The notes: generated by a model from the letters alone, not told the origin. Shown: positions 7,861-15,655, counted from the first letter of the stretch. The stretch: 25,663 nucleotides of DNA from DASPKS01 sp035628035 (GCA_035628035.1 DASPKS010000240.1:1-25663), one strand, 5' to 3'. Numbers and translations: made by a program.

Positions 7861-9372
7861 GTGACCCGACGTGCTGAGCTGCTGGCCCTCCTGCTGAGCG
7901 ATGCCGTCGCGCTCGCCCTGGCGTTCCTCCTATTCCGTACGGTGGGGCTGTCGCAGGGGTGGATGACCGGGCACTGGGCGGCACCGGGGGGCAGCATCGC
8001 CTTCAGCGTGCTCTTCGGGCTGGGGTGGCTCGTCCTCTTCTTCTTCGCGGGGCTCTACCGGGAGCGGTACGCGGCCAGCCGCTTCGACGAGCTCGTCACG
8101 CTCCTCAAGGTGGTCTCCGTCGGGTCGCTCCTGTTCTTCTTCGGGGTGTTCCTCGACCGCCTCAACCCCGACGCGGCCCGCTCCGGCATCGTCGTGTACT
8201 GGGCGAGCCTGCTGGGGTTCACCGGCGCGGGCCGGCTCGCCGTGCGCGCCGTGCAGAAGGCGCAGATCCTCCGCGGGCACGGCGTCCACAAAGCCGTCAT
8301 CGTGGGGTGGGGCGACCGCGTCGAGGCGCTCTACCGCGATGTGGCTCGGTACCCGGCCGCCGGCCTGCGGGTCGTCGGGGCGGTCCGGCTGCAGCCGCAC
8401 GGCGTCCCGGCTGGCCCGCCGGTGCATACCCTGACCCCAGCGAATGGCGGCCTCGATCTCCCCGAAGAGGCGCCCGCGCCTTCGGTGTCGGGCGACGCGC
8501 TCCCGGCTGGCGATGTGGAGGTGGTGCCCTCCGGCAGCCCGACAGTCGCCGTCCACACGATCTCGGAGCTGCCGGGGCTCATCGACCGCCTCGGCGTGCA
8601 GGACGTCCTCATCGCGCTCGGCCCCGGCGACCACGCCTACCTCGACGAGGTCCTCCGCGTGTGCGACGGGCGGCCCGTCGCGCTCAAGCTCGTCCCCGAC
8701 TTCTATACCCTCATCGGGGGGATGGCGCGGACCGAGCACATCTACGGGCTCCCGCTCATCGAGGTGCTCCCCGAGCCGATCCCGGCGTGGGAGAAGAGCA
8801 CGAAGCGGCTCGTCGACATCGCTGTGAGCGCGCTCGTGCTCCTCCTCGGGCTCCCGCTCTGGCTCCTCATCTGGGCACTCGTCCGCATCACCTCGCACGG
8901 GCCGGCGATCTACCGCCAGACGCGCGTGGGCCGTCACGGCCGGACGTTCACCATCTACAAGTTCCGGACGATGGTGGACGGCGCAGAGCGCGAGACGGGC
9001 CCGGTGTGGGCCCGCAAGGGCGATGAGCGGGTGACCCGCTTCGGCGCCGTCCTCCGCCGGTGGCGCCTCGACGAGATCCCCCAGTTCTGGAACGTACTCA
9101 AGGGGGAGATGAGCCTCGTCGGCCCCCGGCCGGAGCGCCCCTTCTTCGTGGAGCAGCACGCCCGGTTCATCCCGCTCTACAGCCGCCGCCACCGCGTGCA
9201 GCCGGGGATCACCGGGCTCGCCCAGGTGAAGTGGCGATATGACGGCGACCTAGAGGACGTCCGCCAGAAGCTGAAGTACGACCTGTTCTACATCGAGAAC
9301 ATGAGCCTGCGGATGGACGCGCAGATCCTCCTGCAGACCGTCCGCACGGCGCTACTCGGGAAGGGGCAGTAA
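7861..9372 (+). CDS. sugar transferase (polyprenyl-phosphate hexose-1-phosphate transferase, WcaJ/WbaP type)
   Basis: Membrane enzyme that starts exopolysaccharide or O-antigen repeat-unit synthesis by moving a sugar-1-phosphate from a nucleotide sugar to undecaprenyl phosphate. The 503-residue product has several N-terminal membrane helices (about 5-125), a nucleotide-fold middle domain (about 135-290), a further hydrophobic segment (about 320-345), and the C-terminal bacterial sugar transferase domain. Diagnostic motifs are KRLVDIAVS, the hydrophobic segment, YRQTRVGRHGRTFTIYKFRT, RRWRLDEIPQFWNVLKGEMS, LVGPRPERP and QPGITGLAQVKWRY. The middle domain carries an extra low-complexity stretch (about 180-235). 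The start is GTG 7861; a stop lies in frame at 7789 and no other ATG/GTG falls between. It diverges from the Wzi-like gene. Substrate sugar not determinable. Confidence 0.92.
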   Translation: MTRRAELLALLLSDAVALALAFLLFRTVGLSQGWMTGHWAAPGGSIAFSVLFGLGWLVLFFFAGLYRERYAASRFDELVTLLKVVSVGSLLFFFGVFLDRLNPDAARSGIVVYWASLLGFTGAGRLAVRAVQKAQILRGHGVHKAVIVGWGDRVEALYRDVARYPAAGLRVVGAVRLQPHGVPAGPPVHTLTPANGGLDLPEEAPAPSVSGDALPAGDVEVVPSGSPTVAVHTISELPGLIDRLGVQDVLIALGPGDHAYLDEVLRVCDGRPVALKLVPDFYTLIGGMARTEHIYGLPLIEVLPEPIPAWEKSTKRLVDIAVSALVLLLGLPLWLLIWALVRITSHGPAIYRQTRVGRHGRTFTIYKFRTMVDGAERETGPVWARKGDERVTRFGAVLRRWRLDEIPQFWNVLKGEMSLVGPRPERPFFVEQHARFIPLYSRRHRVQPGITGLAQVKWRYDGDLEDVRQKLKYDLFYIENMSLRMDAQILLQTVRTALLGKGQ

Positions 9373-9375
9373 CAG

Positions 9376-9394
9376 GGCGCGGCCGGGTCGCGCC
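9376..9394 (+). terminator. GC hairpin after the sugar transferase gene
   Basis: GGCGCG (9376-9381) and CGCGCC (9389-9394) form a perfect 6-bp stem with a 7-nt loop, 3 nt after the TAA stop. No T-tract follows. It lies just upstream of the E1 promoter -7 box, so it may separate the two transcripts or occupy the -33 region. Confidence 0.33.
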
Positions 9395-9399
9395 GCCGG

Positions 9400-9407
9400 T
9401 AACTTTG
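9400..9407 (+). promoter_or_regulatory. promoter -7 element (TAACTTTG) for the E1 dehydrogenase gene
   Basis: An exact match to the Bacteroidota -7 consensus TAnnTTTG, placed 20 nt before the ATG at 9428. No TTG occurs 17-23 nt upstream; that region is filled by a GC hairpin, so the -33 element is missing or weak. Confidence 0.55.
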
Positions 9408-9427
9408 GGGCTACCGCGACGCCCCGA

Positions 9428-11446
9428 ATGGAAGCCCCCGCACCGCCTACCGGTTCGCCCGCCGAGGTCCTCGCTCCACGCGAAGAACCCGAAGCACTCG
9501 CGCTCTACCGCGCGCTTCGGCTGCCGCGCACGGTGGAGGAGAAGATGCTCCGGCTCATCCGGCAGAACCGGCTCTCGAAGTGGTTCAGCGGGTACGGTCA
9601 GGAGGCCATCGCCGTTGGCTGCGCGTGGGCGCTGGAGGAGCGCGACTGGGTCCTCCCGATGCACCGGAACCTCGGCGTGTGGACGACGCGCGGGGTGCCG
9701 CTCCGCCCGCTGTTCTGTCAGCTCATGGGCAAGGCCGGCGGCTTCACGGGGGGTCGCGACCGCACCTTCCACGTCGGCCTCCCGGACAAAAGGATCGTCG
9801 GGATGATCTCGCACCTCGGGGCGATGTACCCCGTGGCGTGTGGGCTCGGGCTGGCGGCGCAGCTCGACGGCACCGGCGCCGTGGCGTGCGCGTTTCTGGG
9901 AGAAGGGGCCACGCGCGAGGGCGACTTCCACGAGGCGCTCAGCCTCGCCGCCGTCTGGAAGCTCCCTGTCCTCTTCGTCGTCGAGAACAACGGATACGGG
10001 CTCTCCACGCCCACCGACGAGGCGCTCCCGATCAAGGACCTCGCAGACGCCGCCGCGGGCTACGGGATGCCGGGCGAGATCGTGGACGGCAACGACGTGC
10101 TGGCCGTCACCGACGCTGTCGCCCGCGCGGCGGCGCGCGCGCGGAGCGGGGAAGGGCCCACCCTCCTCGAGATGAAGACGTTCCGGATGCGCGGGCACGA
10201 GGAGGCCTCCGGCACGAAGTACGTCCCCCAGGCGCTCTTCGACGAGTGGGCACCGAAGGATCCGGTGCTGCACTACCGAACGTGGCTCCTGAAGCACGGC
10301 CTCGCTAGCGAGGAGGCCCTTGGGGCCATCGAGGCTGAGCAGGCCGTCGAGATCGAGGAGGTCGCCGAGTGGGCGATCCGGCAGCCAGAGGCTGAGAGCA
10401 CCGGCGAGCGAGAGCGTGCCGACGTGTTCGCGCCCAGCCCGCCCCCGACGCTCGCGGGCCCAAACGGGGCCGCCACCGAGAAGCGCTTCATCGACGCGCT
10501 CTCCGACGCGCTCCGCGAGGCGATGGAGGCCGATGACCGGGTGCTCCTGATGGGGCAGGACATAGCGGAGTACGGCGGCGTGTTCAAGGTCACACAGGGG
10601 CTCGTCGAGCGGTTCGGAAAGGCGCGCGTGCGGAACACGCCGATCATCGAGAGCGGCGCCCTCGGCTGCGCGATGGGGCTGGCCCTCGAAGGGTTCAAGC
10701 CCGTCGTCGAGATGCAGTACGCCGACTTCATCACGTGCGGGTTCAACCAGATCGTCAACAACCTCGCCACGACGCACTACCGCTGGGGCGCCCCGCTCAA
10801 CGTGACGATCCGCGCCCCGTTCGGCGGCGGCATCGGCGCGGGGCCGTTCCACTCGCAAAGCCCCGAGGCGTGGTTCTGCCACGTCCCCGGCCTGAAGGTG
10901 GTCGTCCCCGGCACGCCCGCCGAAGCGAAGGGACTCCTCCACGCGGCGCTGGCCGACCCCAACCCCGTCCTCTTCTTCGAGCACAAGCTGCTCTACCGCG
11001 CGCTGAAGGGCCCCGTCCCGGATGCGCCTTTCGCCGTCCCGCTCGGCGAGGCACGGATGGCCCGCGCCGGCGACGCGCTCACGCTGGTGACGTGGGGCGT
11101 CGGGCTGCTGTGGGCGATGGAGGAAGCGGAGCGCCGCGCCGCAGCGGGCGTTGAGATCGAGGTGGTGGACCTGCGGACGCTCGTACCGTGGGACCGCGCC
11201 GCCGTGCTCGCGTCGGTGCGGAAGACGGGCCGCCTCGTCGTGCTCCACGAGGCGTCGCGAACTGCCGGCTTCGGCGCAGAGGTGGCCGCGCAGATCGCCG
11301 AGGAAGCCTTCGATGCGCTCGACGCGCCGCCCGTCCGCGTGGCGGCGGAAGACCTCCCCATCGCCTTCTCGAAGCAGATCGAGGGCGAGGTCTATTCAGC
11401 CCGCGCGAAGCTGTCGGCCGCGCTGGACCGCGTGCTCGCCTACTGA
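9428..11446 (+). CDS. 2-oxoacid dehydrogenase E1, fused alpha and beta subunits
   Basis: Thiamine-diphosphate-dependent E1 component of a 2-oxoacid dehydrogenase complex, catalysing decarboxylation and transfer of the acyl group to lipoyl-E2. The 672-residue protein joins an alpha part (about 25-320) through an Ala/Pro-rich linker (about 322-347) to a beta part (about 350-672). The alpha part has the ThDP motif from GEG (158-160) to ENN (186-188), plus RMRGHEEASGTKYVP in the phosphorylation-loop region. The beta part begins EKRFIDALSDALREAM and has LLMGQDIAEYGGVF and the IESGALGCAMGLAL segment. GEGATREGDFHEAL is closer to branched-chain than to pyruvate enzymes, but substrate cannot be fixed from sequence alone. 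Such fusions are known in Bacteroidota. E2 and E3 genes are not in the window. ATG 9428 has no Shine-Dalgarno but lies 20 nt after an exact promoter box. The stop overlaps the convergent gene by 7 nt. Confidence 0.93.
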   Translation: MEAPAPPTGSPAEVLAPREEPEALALYRALRLPRTVEEKMLRLIRQNRLSKWFSGYGQEAIAVGCAWALEERDWVLPMHRNLGVWTTRGVPLRPLFCQLMGKAGGFTGGRDRTFHVGLPDKRIVGMISHLGAMYPVACGLGLAAQLDGTGAVACAFLGEGATREGDFHEALSLAAVWKLPVLFVVENNGYGLSTPTDEALPIKDLADAAAGYGMPGEIVDGNDVLAVTDAVARAAARARSGEGPTLLEMKTFRMRGHEEASGTKYVPQALFDEWAPKDPVLHYRTWLLKHGLASEEALGAIEAEQAVEIEEVAEWAIRQPEAESTGERERADVFAPSPPPTLAGPNGAATEKRFIDALSDALREAMEADDRVLLMGQDIAEYGGVFKVTQGLVERFGKARVRNTPIIESGALGCAMGLALEGFKPVVEMQYADFITCGFNQIVNNLATTHYRWGAPLNVTIRAPFGGGIGAGPFHSQSPEAWFCHVPGLKVVVPGTPAEAKGLLHAALADPNPVLFFEHKLLYRALKGPVPDAPFAVPLGEARMARAGDALTLVTWGVGLLWAMEEAERRAAAGVEIEVVDLRTLVPWDRAAVLASVRKTGRLVVLHEASRTAGFGAEVAAQIAEEAFDALDAPPVRVAAEDLPIAFSKQIEGEVYSARAKLSAALDRVLAY

Positions 11447-12084
11447 GCAGGAACCAACTCGGCCGACTCCGTCGTCGCGCCAAGGTGGTGGAGGAGGCCG
11501 CGATAACCCTCTGTCGCCTCGCGTAGCCGATCCGCGAACGCATCCACGCCCCAGACCACGGAGAGCGTGTGCGCCGTGCCGGCGTGGGTCTTCGTGCGCT
11601 GGCTGTCGCGGACGGCGTTGGCGCACGGCCCCTCGGCGTCGAACAGGCAGAGCAGCCCGCTCAACTCGATCTCCTGGCCGGAGGCATTGAACACGTAGCG
11701 GTCTCCTTCGCCCGCCACGTCCACCCGGAAGGGCGGGGCAGCGCGGTCGAGGTCCACGACGGAGATGGGGAAGCCGCTGTGGAGGGAGGCGACGTTGCAG
11801 GCGTCGACGGCGGCGTTGATGGAGCCGAGCGTGTTCTCTTCGGCGGCCTTGACGAGGTACTCCGAGGCGGGCTTGCCGCGGCCCGTCGGCTTGTAGCCGC
11901 GCTGGCGGAGAAGGTCGCGCACGGCGGTGCGGACGGCTTCCTCGCGCTGGAGCGGGACTTCAGCATCGAGGCGGAGGCCGTCCGTGAGCCAGACGGGCGA
12001 GGGGAGGTCGGCGAGCGGGACGGGGAAGCGCGTCTCGAAAGCCGTTATGGCAAGCGAAGGATATACAACGACGGAGAGCTGCAT
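11440..12084 (-). CDS. B3/B4 (PheRS beta-like editing fold) domain protein
   Basis: A 214-residue protein resembling the stand-alone B3/B4 proteins (COG3382), which share the fold of the phenylalanyl-tRNA synthetase beta-subunit editing domain. Recognised features are the N-terminal strand MQLSVVVYPSLAITAF, the central KPASEYLVKAAEENTLGSINAAVDACNVASL... region (residues about 82-115) with the typical 'N.vVD..N..SL..gfP' pattern, and SVVDLDRAAPPFRV thereafter. Family members are thought to bind or edit tRNA or mischarged amino acids, but a cellular role is not established. The frame is open to 12228; ATG 12082-12084 is preferred because the conserved first strand starts there and the upstream part overlaps the next gene's leader. 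Its stop overlaps the E1 stop: the seven bases CTACTGA hold both. Confidence 0.72.
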   Translation of the reverse strand: MQLSVVVYPSLAITAFETRFPVPLADLPSPVWLTDGLRLDAEVPLQREEAVRTAVRDLLRQRGYKPTGRGKPASEYLVKAAEENTLGSINAAVDACNVASLHSGFPISVVDLDRAAPPFRVDVAGEGDRYVFNASGQEIELSGLLCLFDAEGPCANAVRDSQRTKTHAGTAHTLSVVWGVDAFADRLREATEGYRGLLHHLGATTESAELVPAQ

Positions 12085-12151
12085 GGCGGCGGGGGTGGCG
12101 CGGGAGGATACGCTCGATGCGGGGCTGACATAGGGTTGCCATTCGCCGCGA

Positions 12152-12190
12152 TAGCTTGCGCCAACTCCCTCTCTCACAAGCCCCTGGAGG
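12152..12190 (+). promoter_or_regulatory. -7 element TAGCTTG and Shine-Dalgarno for the VOC gene
   Basis: TAGCTTG at 12152-12158 repeats the box seen at other starts here, but no TTG lies 21 nt upstream. GGAGG at 12186-12190 is a clear Shine-Dalgarno 8 nt before ATG 12199 and fixes that start. Confidence 0.42.
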
Positions 12191-12198
12191 AAAGCCCC

Positions 12199-12591
12199 AT
12201 GCCCCGCGTCGTCCACTTCGAGATCCACGCCGCCGATTCGCAGCGCGCCATCACCTTTTATCAGACTGTCTTTGGCTGGTCGTTCGAGCAGTGGGCCGAA
12301 GGCGAGTGGCCGTACTGGCTCACCACCACCGGCCCCGACGACCAGCCCGGCATCAACGGCGGCCTGATGATCCGGCGCGGCGAGGCGCCCGCCGATGGCG
12401 CCGCCGTCAACGCGTACGTGTGCACGATGGACGTGGCCAACGTGGACGAGGCGGTCGAGGCCGTGACCCGTGCGGGCGGGCAGATCGCGCTCCCGAAGAT
12501 GCCCGTGAAGGGTGTGGGCTGGCTCGCCTACGGGAAGGACCCCGAGGGCAACCTCTTCGGGATGATGCAGAACGACCCCGAAGCGGCCTGA
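12199..12591 (+). CDS. VOC family protein (glyoxalase/bleomycin resistance/dioxygenase fold)
   Basis: A 130-residue single-module VOC protein. It begins with the usual strand MPRVVHFEIHAADSQRAITFYQTVFGW (His7 and Glu8 region), has a middle GGLMIRR strand, and ends with the second half-module (VANVDEAVEAVTRAGGQI; WLAYGKDPEGNLFGMMQ). The 'DPEGNLFG' motif is characteristic. VOC proteins bind a metal or small ligand; H7 and the C-terminal acidic positions may be ligands, but no substrate can be named. The start at ATG 12199 has a good Shine-Dalgarno. It converges on the cyclase-like gene, with a 27-nt gap between stops. Confidence 0.88.
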   Translation: MPRVVHFEIHAADSQRAITFYQTVFGWSFEQWAEGEWPYWLTTTGPDDQPGINGGLMIRRGEAPADGAAVNAYVCTMDVANVDEAVEAVTRAGGQIALPKMPVKGVGWLAYGKDPEGNLFGMMQNDPEAA

Positions 12592-12626
12592 GGCTCGTCT
12601 TCGGCCAGGGGCGGTGGTTCAGGCCG
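12584..12626. terminator. inverted repeat carrying both stops of a convergent pair
   Basis: CGGCCTGA (12584-12591) and TCAGGCCG (12619-12626) are perfect 8-bp inverted repeats around a 27-nt loop. Each arm ends with the TGA of one of the two convergent genes (VOC protein and cyclase-like protein). Possible bidirectional terminator; no T-tract, and shared codon use for Ala-stop could produce it by chance. Confidence 0.28.
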
Positions 12627-13536
12627 TCGGGCTGTGGACCGCCGCCCCTAGCTGGCCGAGCACGTCGAGCGCCTTCGTGAGCGGCCCGGCCGTGTTCTCT
12701 CGGAGGAACCGGACATAGGTGTCGAGCGACTCCCGGCACCACGCCTGCGCCTTCGAGCCGGCGAGGTCGGGGTAGAAGTTGTCGACGAAGAGGCTGTCGA
12801 CCTGCGCTGAGCGGCGGCTGCTCTCGACCTTGCTGATGAGGCTGTGCGCCTTGGCGATCCACGCGTCGGGCGGCGCCGCCTTCGCCTTCGGCCGCCCGGA
12901 GACGTAGAGGCTCATCGTGCCCGTGCGCTCCCCCTTGAAGTACTGGAGGAGCTGCTCGGGCGTCGGCTTCCACTGCTTGAGGTTGACGAGGTTGCGCGTA
13001 CGCGCCGAGACGGCGTCCCAGACCTTGTGCTGCGTGGCCACGTTGGGGAAGTCCGACTCGATCCCGGCGAGGCGGAAGGCGAGCACCACGTTCCGCCCGC
13101 TGATGATCTTCGACTCGTGGCCGTCCTCGTGGGTGGTGAGCGTCACGAGGGCATCCGGCTCGTAGGTGAGGCCGTGCCGAATGCGGAACGGCCGGCTCGA
13201 CTCCACGCACAGCTGCGTCGCGTTGATGAACGCGGTGAAGTGCCAGATGGCCTCGATGATCCGGTTGCACGTCTGCCCCAGCTGGCGCTCCACCTCCAGG
13301 GGGAACCACGCGATGAACCCGTCGCCCGTCCACTGGATAAGCTCGCCGTGGATCGAGCGGATGGCGAGGGAGGAGACCCAGTGCAGGCGGGGGAGAAACT
13401 CCTCGATGTCGCCGGCCAGCGCGTCGTCGTTGATGTAGCTCGACGACTTCGAGATGTCGCACACCCACAGCACGCCGCGGTCACGGTGGACCGTCAGCGC
13501 GGCGTACCCGCGGCGGGGGTGCTTCTTCAGTTCCAT
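12619..13536 (-). CDS. degenerate class III adenylate/guanylate cyclase-like protein
   Basis: A 305-residue soluble protein whose N-terminal half (about 20-165) matches the class III nucleotide cyclase homology domain: a strand ending in VCDISKSS (metal Asp D27), the hairpin GELIQWTGDGFIAWF (second metal Asp D72), and SGRNVVLAFRLAGI (transition-state Arg R155). The lysine that usually reads adenine aligns with Q68, and the transition-state Asn aligns with V151, so activity is doubtful or altered. The C-terminal half (about 180-305) matches nothing I recognise; it is helical and charged. The frame is open to 13620, but ATG 13534-13536 avoids overlap with the UbiB gene, whose stop is 23 nt upstream. 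It is probably co-transcribed with UbiB and perhaps HMG-CoA reductase. Another possibility is a nucleotide-sensing regulator without cyclase activity. Confidence 0.75.
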   Translation of the reverse strand: MELKKHPRRGYAALTVHRDRGVLWVCDISKSSSYINDDALAGDIEEFLPRLHWVSSLAIRSIHGELIQWTGDGFIAWFPLEVERQLGQTCNRIIEAIWHFTAFINATQLCVESSRPFRIRHGLTYEPDALVTLTTHEDGHESKIISGRNVVLAFRLAGIESDFPNVATQHKVWDAVSARTRNLVNLKQWKPTPEQLLQYFKGERTGTMSLYVSGRPKAKAAPPDAWIAKAHSLISKVESSRRSAQVDSLFVDNFYPDLAGSKAQAWCRESLDTYVRFLRENTAGPLTKALDVLGQLGAAVHSPTA

Positions 13537-13559
13537 CGGCGGCGGCTGGACGGTGGAAA

Positions 13560-15557
13560 TTATCGCCGCCGGAGCGAAAGCACGAGGGCGAGCGCGAAGA
13601 GCGGCCCCCAGAGGAACCACGGCCCGCCCGTGCTCGCCGCAATCGTCCCGGCCACGAGCGCCGACCCGGCCAGCAGGCTCGACCGGATGCCGGCGAGCGG
13701 GTTCTCGGGCGGCATCCGGAGCCGCTGCTCGACGGCGCGGAGGCTCTCGGCCAGCAGCGTCGGGCTACGGAGGAGGACGTCCACCAGCTCCGGCGCTCCC
13801 TTCAGGCTCTCTTTCACGAGCGCGACCGGGTTGAACTGCGCGAAGAACAGCCCGTTGATGTGTTTCTGGGAGACCTTCGCCACGTCGAACCCCGGCAGCA
13901 TTACCTGTCCGACTCCTTCGAAGGTGACGAGGGCCTTCGTCATGAGCACGAGCTCGACGGGGAAGTACATCCGGTACTGCCCGGCCATTCCGACGGACTC
14001 CATGATGAGCTGGGCGATGGAGAAGTCGCCGCGCGCGGCGGCGCGGTTGAACCGCCGGCACAGGTCGGCGACGGCGCGGCGGAACCCGTGGGGGTCGGAG
14101 CGCGGGCCGGGCTGCGCCACCATCGTGAGGTAGCGTGCGGCCCCCTCAGCGTCGCCCGTGACGAGGGAGAAGTAGTAGTACATCAGCGTCCGCCGCAGCT
14201 CGGCGCTGAAGGTGCCCACCATCCCGAGGTCGATGAACCCGACGCGCGGGTTCACCCGCCCCTGCTCGTCGGGCTCGGTGTCGAGGACGAACAGATTGCC
14301 CGGGTGGAGGTCGGCGTGGAAGAAGCCGTCCTGGTAGAGCATCCGGATGATGGCCTCCGCGCCGAGGTCCACCAGCCGCTCGCGCGCTTCCTGGGGGAGT
14401 CGCTCCGCCGCCTGATCGGGGCGAAGGCCCTTGAACCGCTCCATCGTGAGGACGTGGCGGCCGGAGTACTGCCGGTAGATCTTCGGGAAGGCCACGCCGG
14501 GCTGGTCGGCGAAGGCCATCGCGAACTGCTCGGCGTTGTCGGCCTCGCGGCGGAGGTCCACCTCGCGGAGGGTGTACTCGGTGAACTCGTCGAGCACGCG
14601 GCGCGGCTGGTAGCGCGCGAAGAACACCTGGAGGAACGACCCGAAGAACCCGAGCAGCCGCGCATCACGCTTGAGGGTGAGGTAGACGTGCGGCTTGACG
14701 ACCTTGAGGATGACGTCGTCGCCGCCGACCGTCCGGGCGCGGTGGATCTGCCCGATGGAGGCGCTCCCGAGCGGGCAGGGGTCCACCCAGCTGAACATCT
14801 CGTCCACCGGCCGCCCGAGGCTCGACGCCACGCGGTCGAGGAACACCGGGAACGGCATCACGGGGAGCTTGTCGAGGAGGTACTTCAGCTCCTCGGTGAC
14901 GAAGCGGGGCAGGAGGTCTTCGCGAAGGGCTAGCACCTGCCCCAGCTTGATGTACGTCGGTCCCAGCAGCTCCAGGCGGCGGCGGAGCTGGACCTGCAGC
15001 GGGAGGTCGCGGAGGTTCTTCCGCACGAACGGGCGGACGAAGAACGCCGCGATGCGGATGAGGAGGAGGGAGACGCCCCTGACCCAGTCGAACTGCTCGC
15101 GGTCGCGCGCGACCGCCACGGCGGCGCCGTAGATCAGCCCCGTCGTGTGGCGCCAGACGGTGAAGAAGCGCCGCACGAGCCCCGGCGGTTTGGTCGCCAC
15201 CTCCATCTCTTCGAACCCCGCGAGCGTGGCCTCCGAGGGGGGCGCCGAAGGGGCGGGCCGGCGGTGGCGCAGCCGCCACTCGCGGATGCTATCAAGGAGG
15301 GCCCGCTCGCTGTCCGGGTCGTCGAGCGCACGGGAGGGGGGAGGACCGGCCGCGCCGGCGTGCGCCGTGGCGGGCACGACCCCAGCCGAGTCGCGGGGCG
15401 CCTCGCGCCGGGTCCACTCTCCTGCCTCGGGGGAGGGCATGGCCGCGTGGGCATCGAAGTCACCCCCGGAGGCTTCGGGTCGCGCTTCGGGCACTATCTC
15501 CGAGACGGGCACCGGCTCTACGTGCTCCTCCGGGGCCGGCCTGGGCAGGCCGCCCAT
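13560..15557 (-). CDS. ABC1/UbiB (ADCK) atypical kinase family protein
   Basis: Membrane-associated atypical kinase-like ATPase of the UbiB/COQ8 family, which supports quinone and isoprenoid-lipid metabolism. In the 665-residue form, an unstructured Pro/Glu-rich N-terminus of about 110 residues precedes the domain. The family KxGQ motif is KLGQ at 204-207, followed by the Ala/Ser-rich loop GSASIGQIHRA (about 264-274), the kinase lysine in VILKVVKP (K285), the catalytic segment HADLHPGN (D416, N421) and the metal-binding DLG (D443). Two hydrophobic helices at the C-terminus (from about residue 620) should anchor it in the membrane. The frame extends to GTG 15593; I chose ATG 15557 because a purine-rich Shine-Dalgarno-like stretch (GGAGAGG) precedes it and because the upstream bases hold a repeat array. 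It follows HMG-CoA reductase on the same strand. Confidence 0.9.
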   Translation of the reverse strand: MGGLPRPAPEEHVEPVPVSEIVPEARPEASGGDFDAHAAMPSPEAGEWTRREAPRDSAGVVPATAHAGAAGPPPSRALDDPDSERALLDSIREWRLRHRRPAPSAPPSEATLAGFEEMEVATKPPGLVRRFFTVWRHTTGLIYGAAVAVARDREQFDWVRGVSLLLIRIAAFFVRPFVRKNLRDLPLQVQLRRRLELLGPTYIKLGQVLALREDLLPRFVTEELKYLLDKLPVMPFPVFLDRVASSLGRPVDEMFSWVDPCPLGSASIGQIHRARTVGGDDVILKVVKPHVYLTLKRDARLLGFFGSFLQVFFARYQPRRVLDEFTEYTLREVDLRREADNAEQFAMAFADQPGVAFPKIYRQYSGRHVLTMERFKGLRPDQAAERLPQEARERLVDLGAEAIIRMLYQDGFFHADLHPGNLFVLDTEPDEQGRVNPRVGFIDLGMVGTFSAELRRTLMYYYFSLVTGDAEGAARYLTMVAQPGPRSDPHGFRRAVADLCRRFNRAAARGDFSIAQLIMESVGMAGQYRMYFPVELVLMTKALVTFEGVGQVMLPGFDVAKVSQKHINGLFFAQFNPVALVKESLKGAPELVDVLLRSPTLLAESLRAVEQRLRMPPENPLAGIRSSLLAGSALVAGTIAASTGGPWFLWGPLFALALVLSLRRR

Positions 15558-15589
15558 CCCCTCTCCGTCTGCTGTCTTCTGTCTTCCGT

Positions 15590-15655
15590 CCACCGGCTAC
15601 CGGTTTGACTTCGTCAACCTAGCGGTTTACTGGCGTGAACCTACCGGTTACGCCC
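15590..15655 (-). repeat. three direct repeats of CTASCGGTT at 22-nt period (operator-like)
   Basis: CTACCGGTT at 15597-15605, CTAGCGGTT at 15619-15627 and CTACCGGTT at 15641-15649 (plus-strand reading) are spaced by exactly 22 nt, about two helical turns. The second and third copies share a longer 16-nt block (cgtSaacctaScggtt), in which AACC and GGTT arms make a short dyad. On the minus strand the middle copy includes TAGGTTGA (15621-15614), a promoter -7-like box. The array spans the last codons of HMG-CoA reductase and the upstream region of UbiB, so a regulator or RNA polymerase could act here. This is inferred from spacing only. Confidence 0.5.

Noticed and set aside
15568..15592. Short tandem CTGTCTT units upstream of UbiB
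   Set aside because: Only two copies, purine-rich on the sense strand; more likely part of a ribosome-binding leader than a functional repeat.
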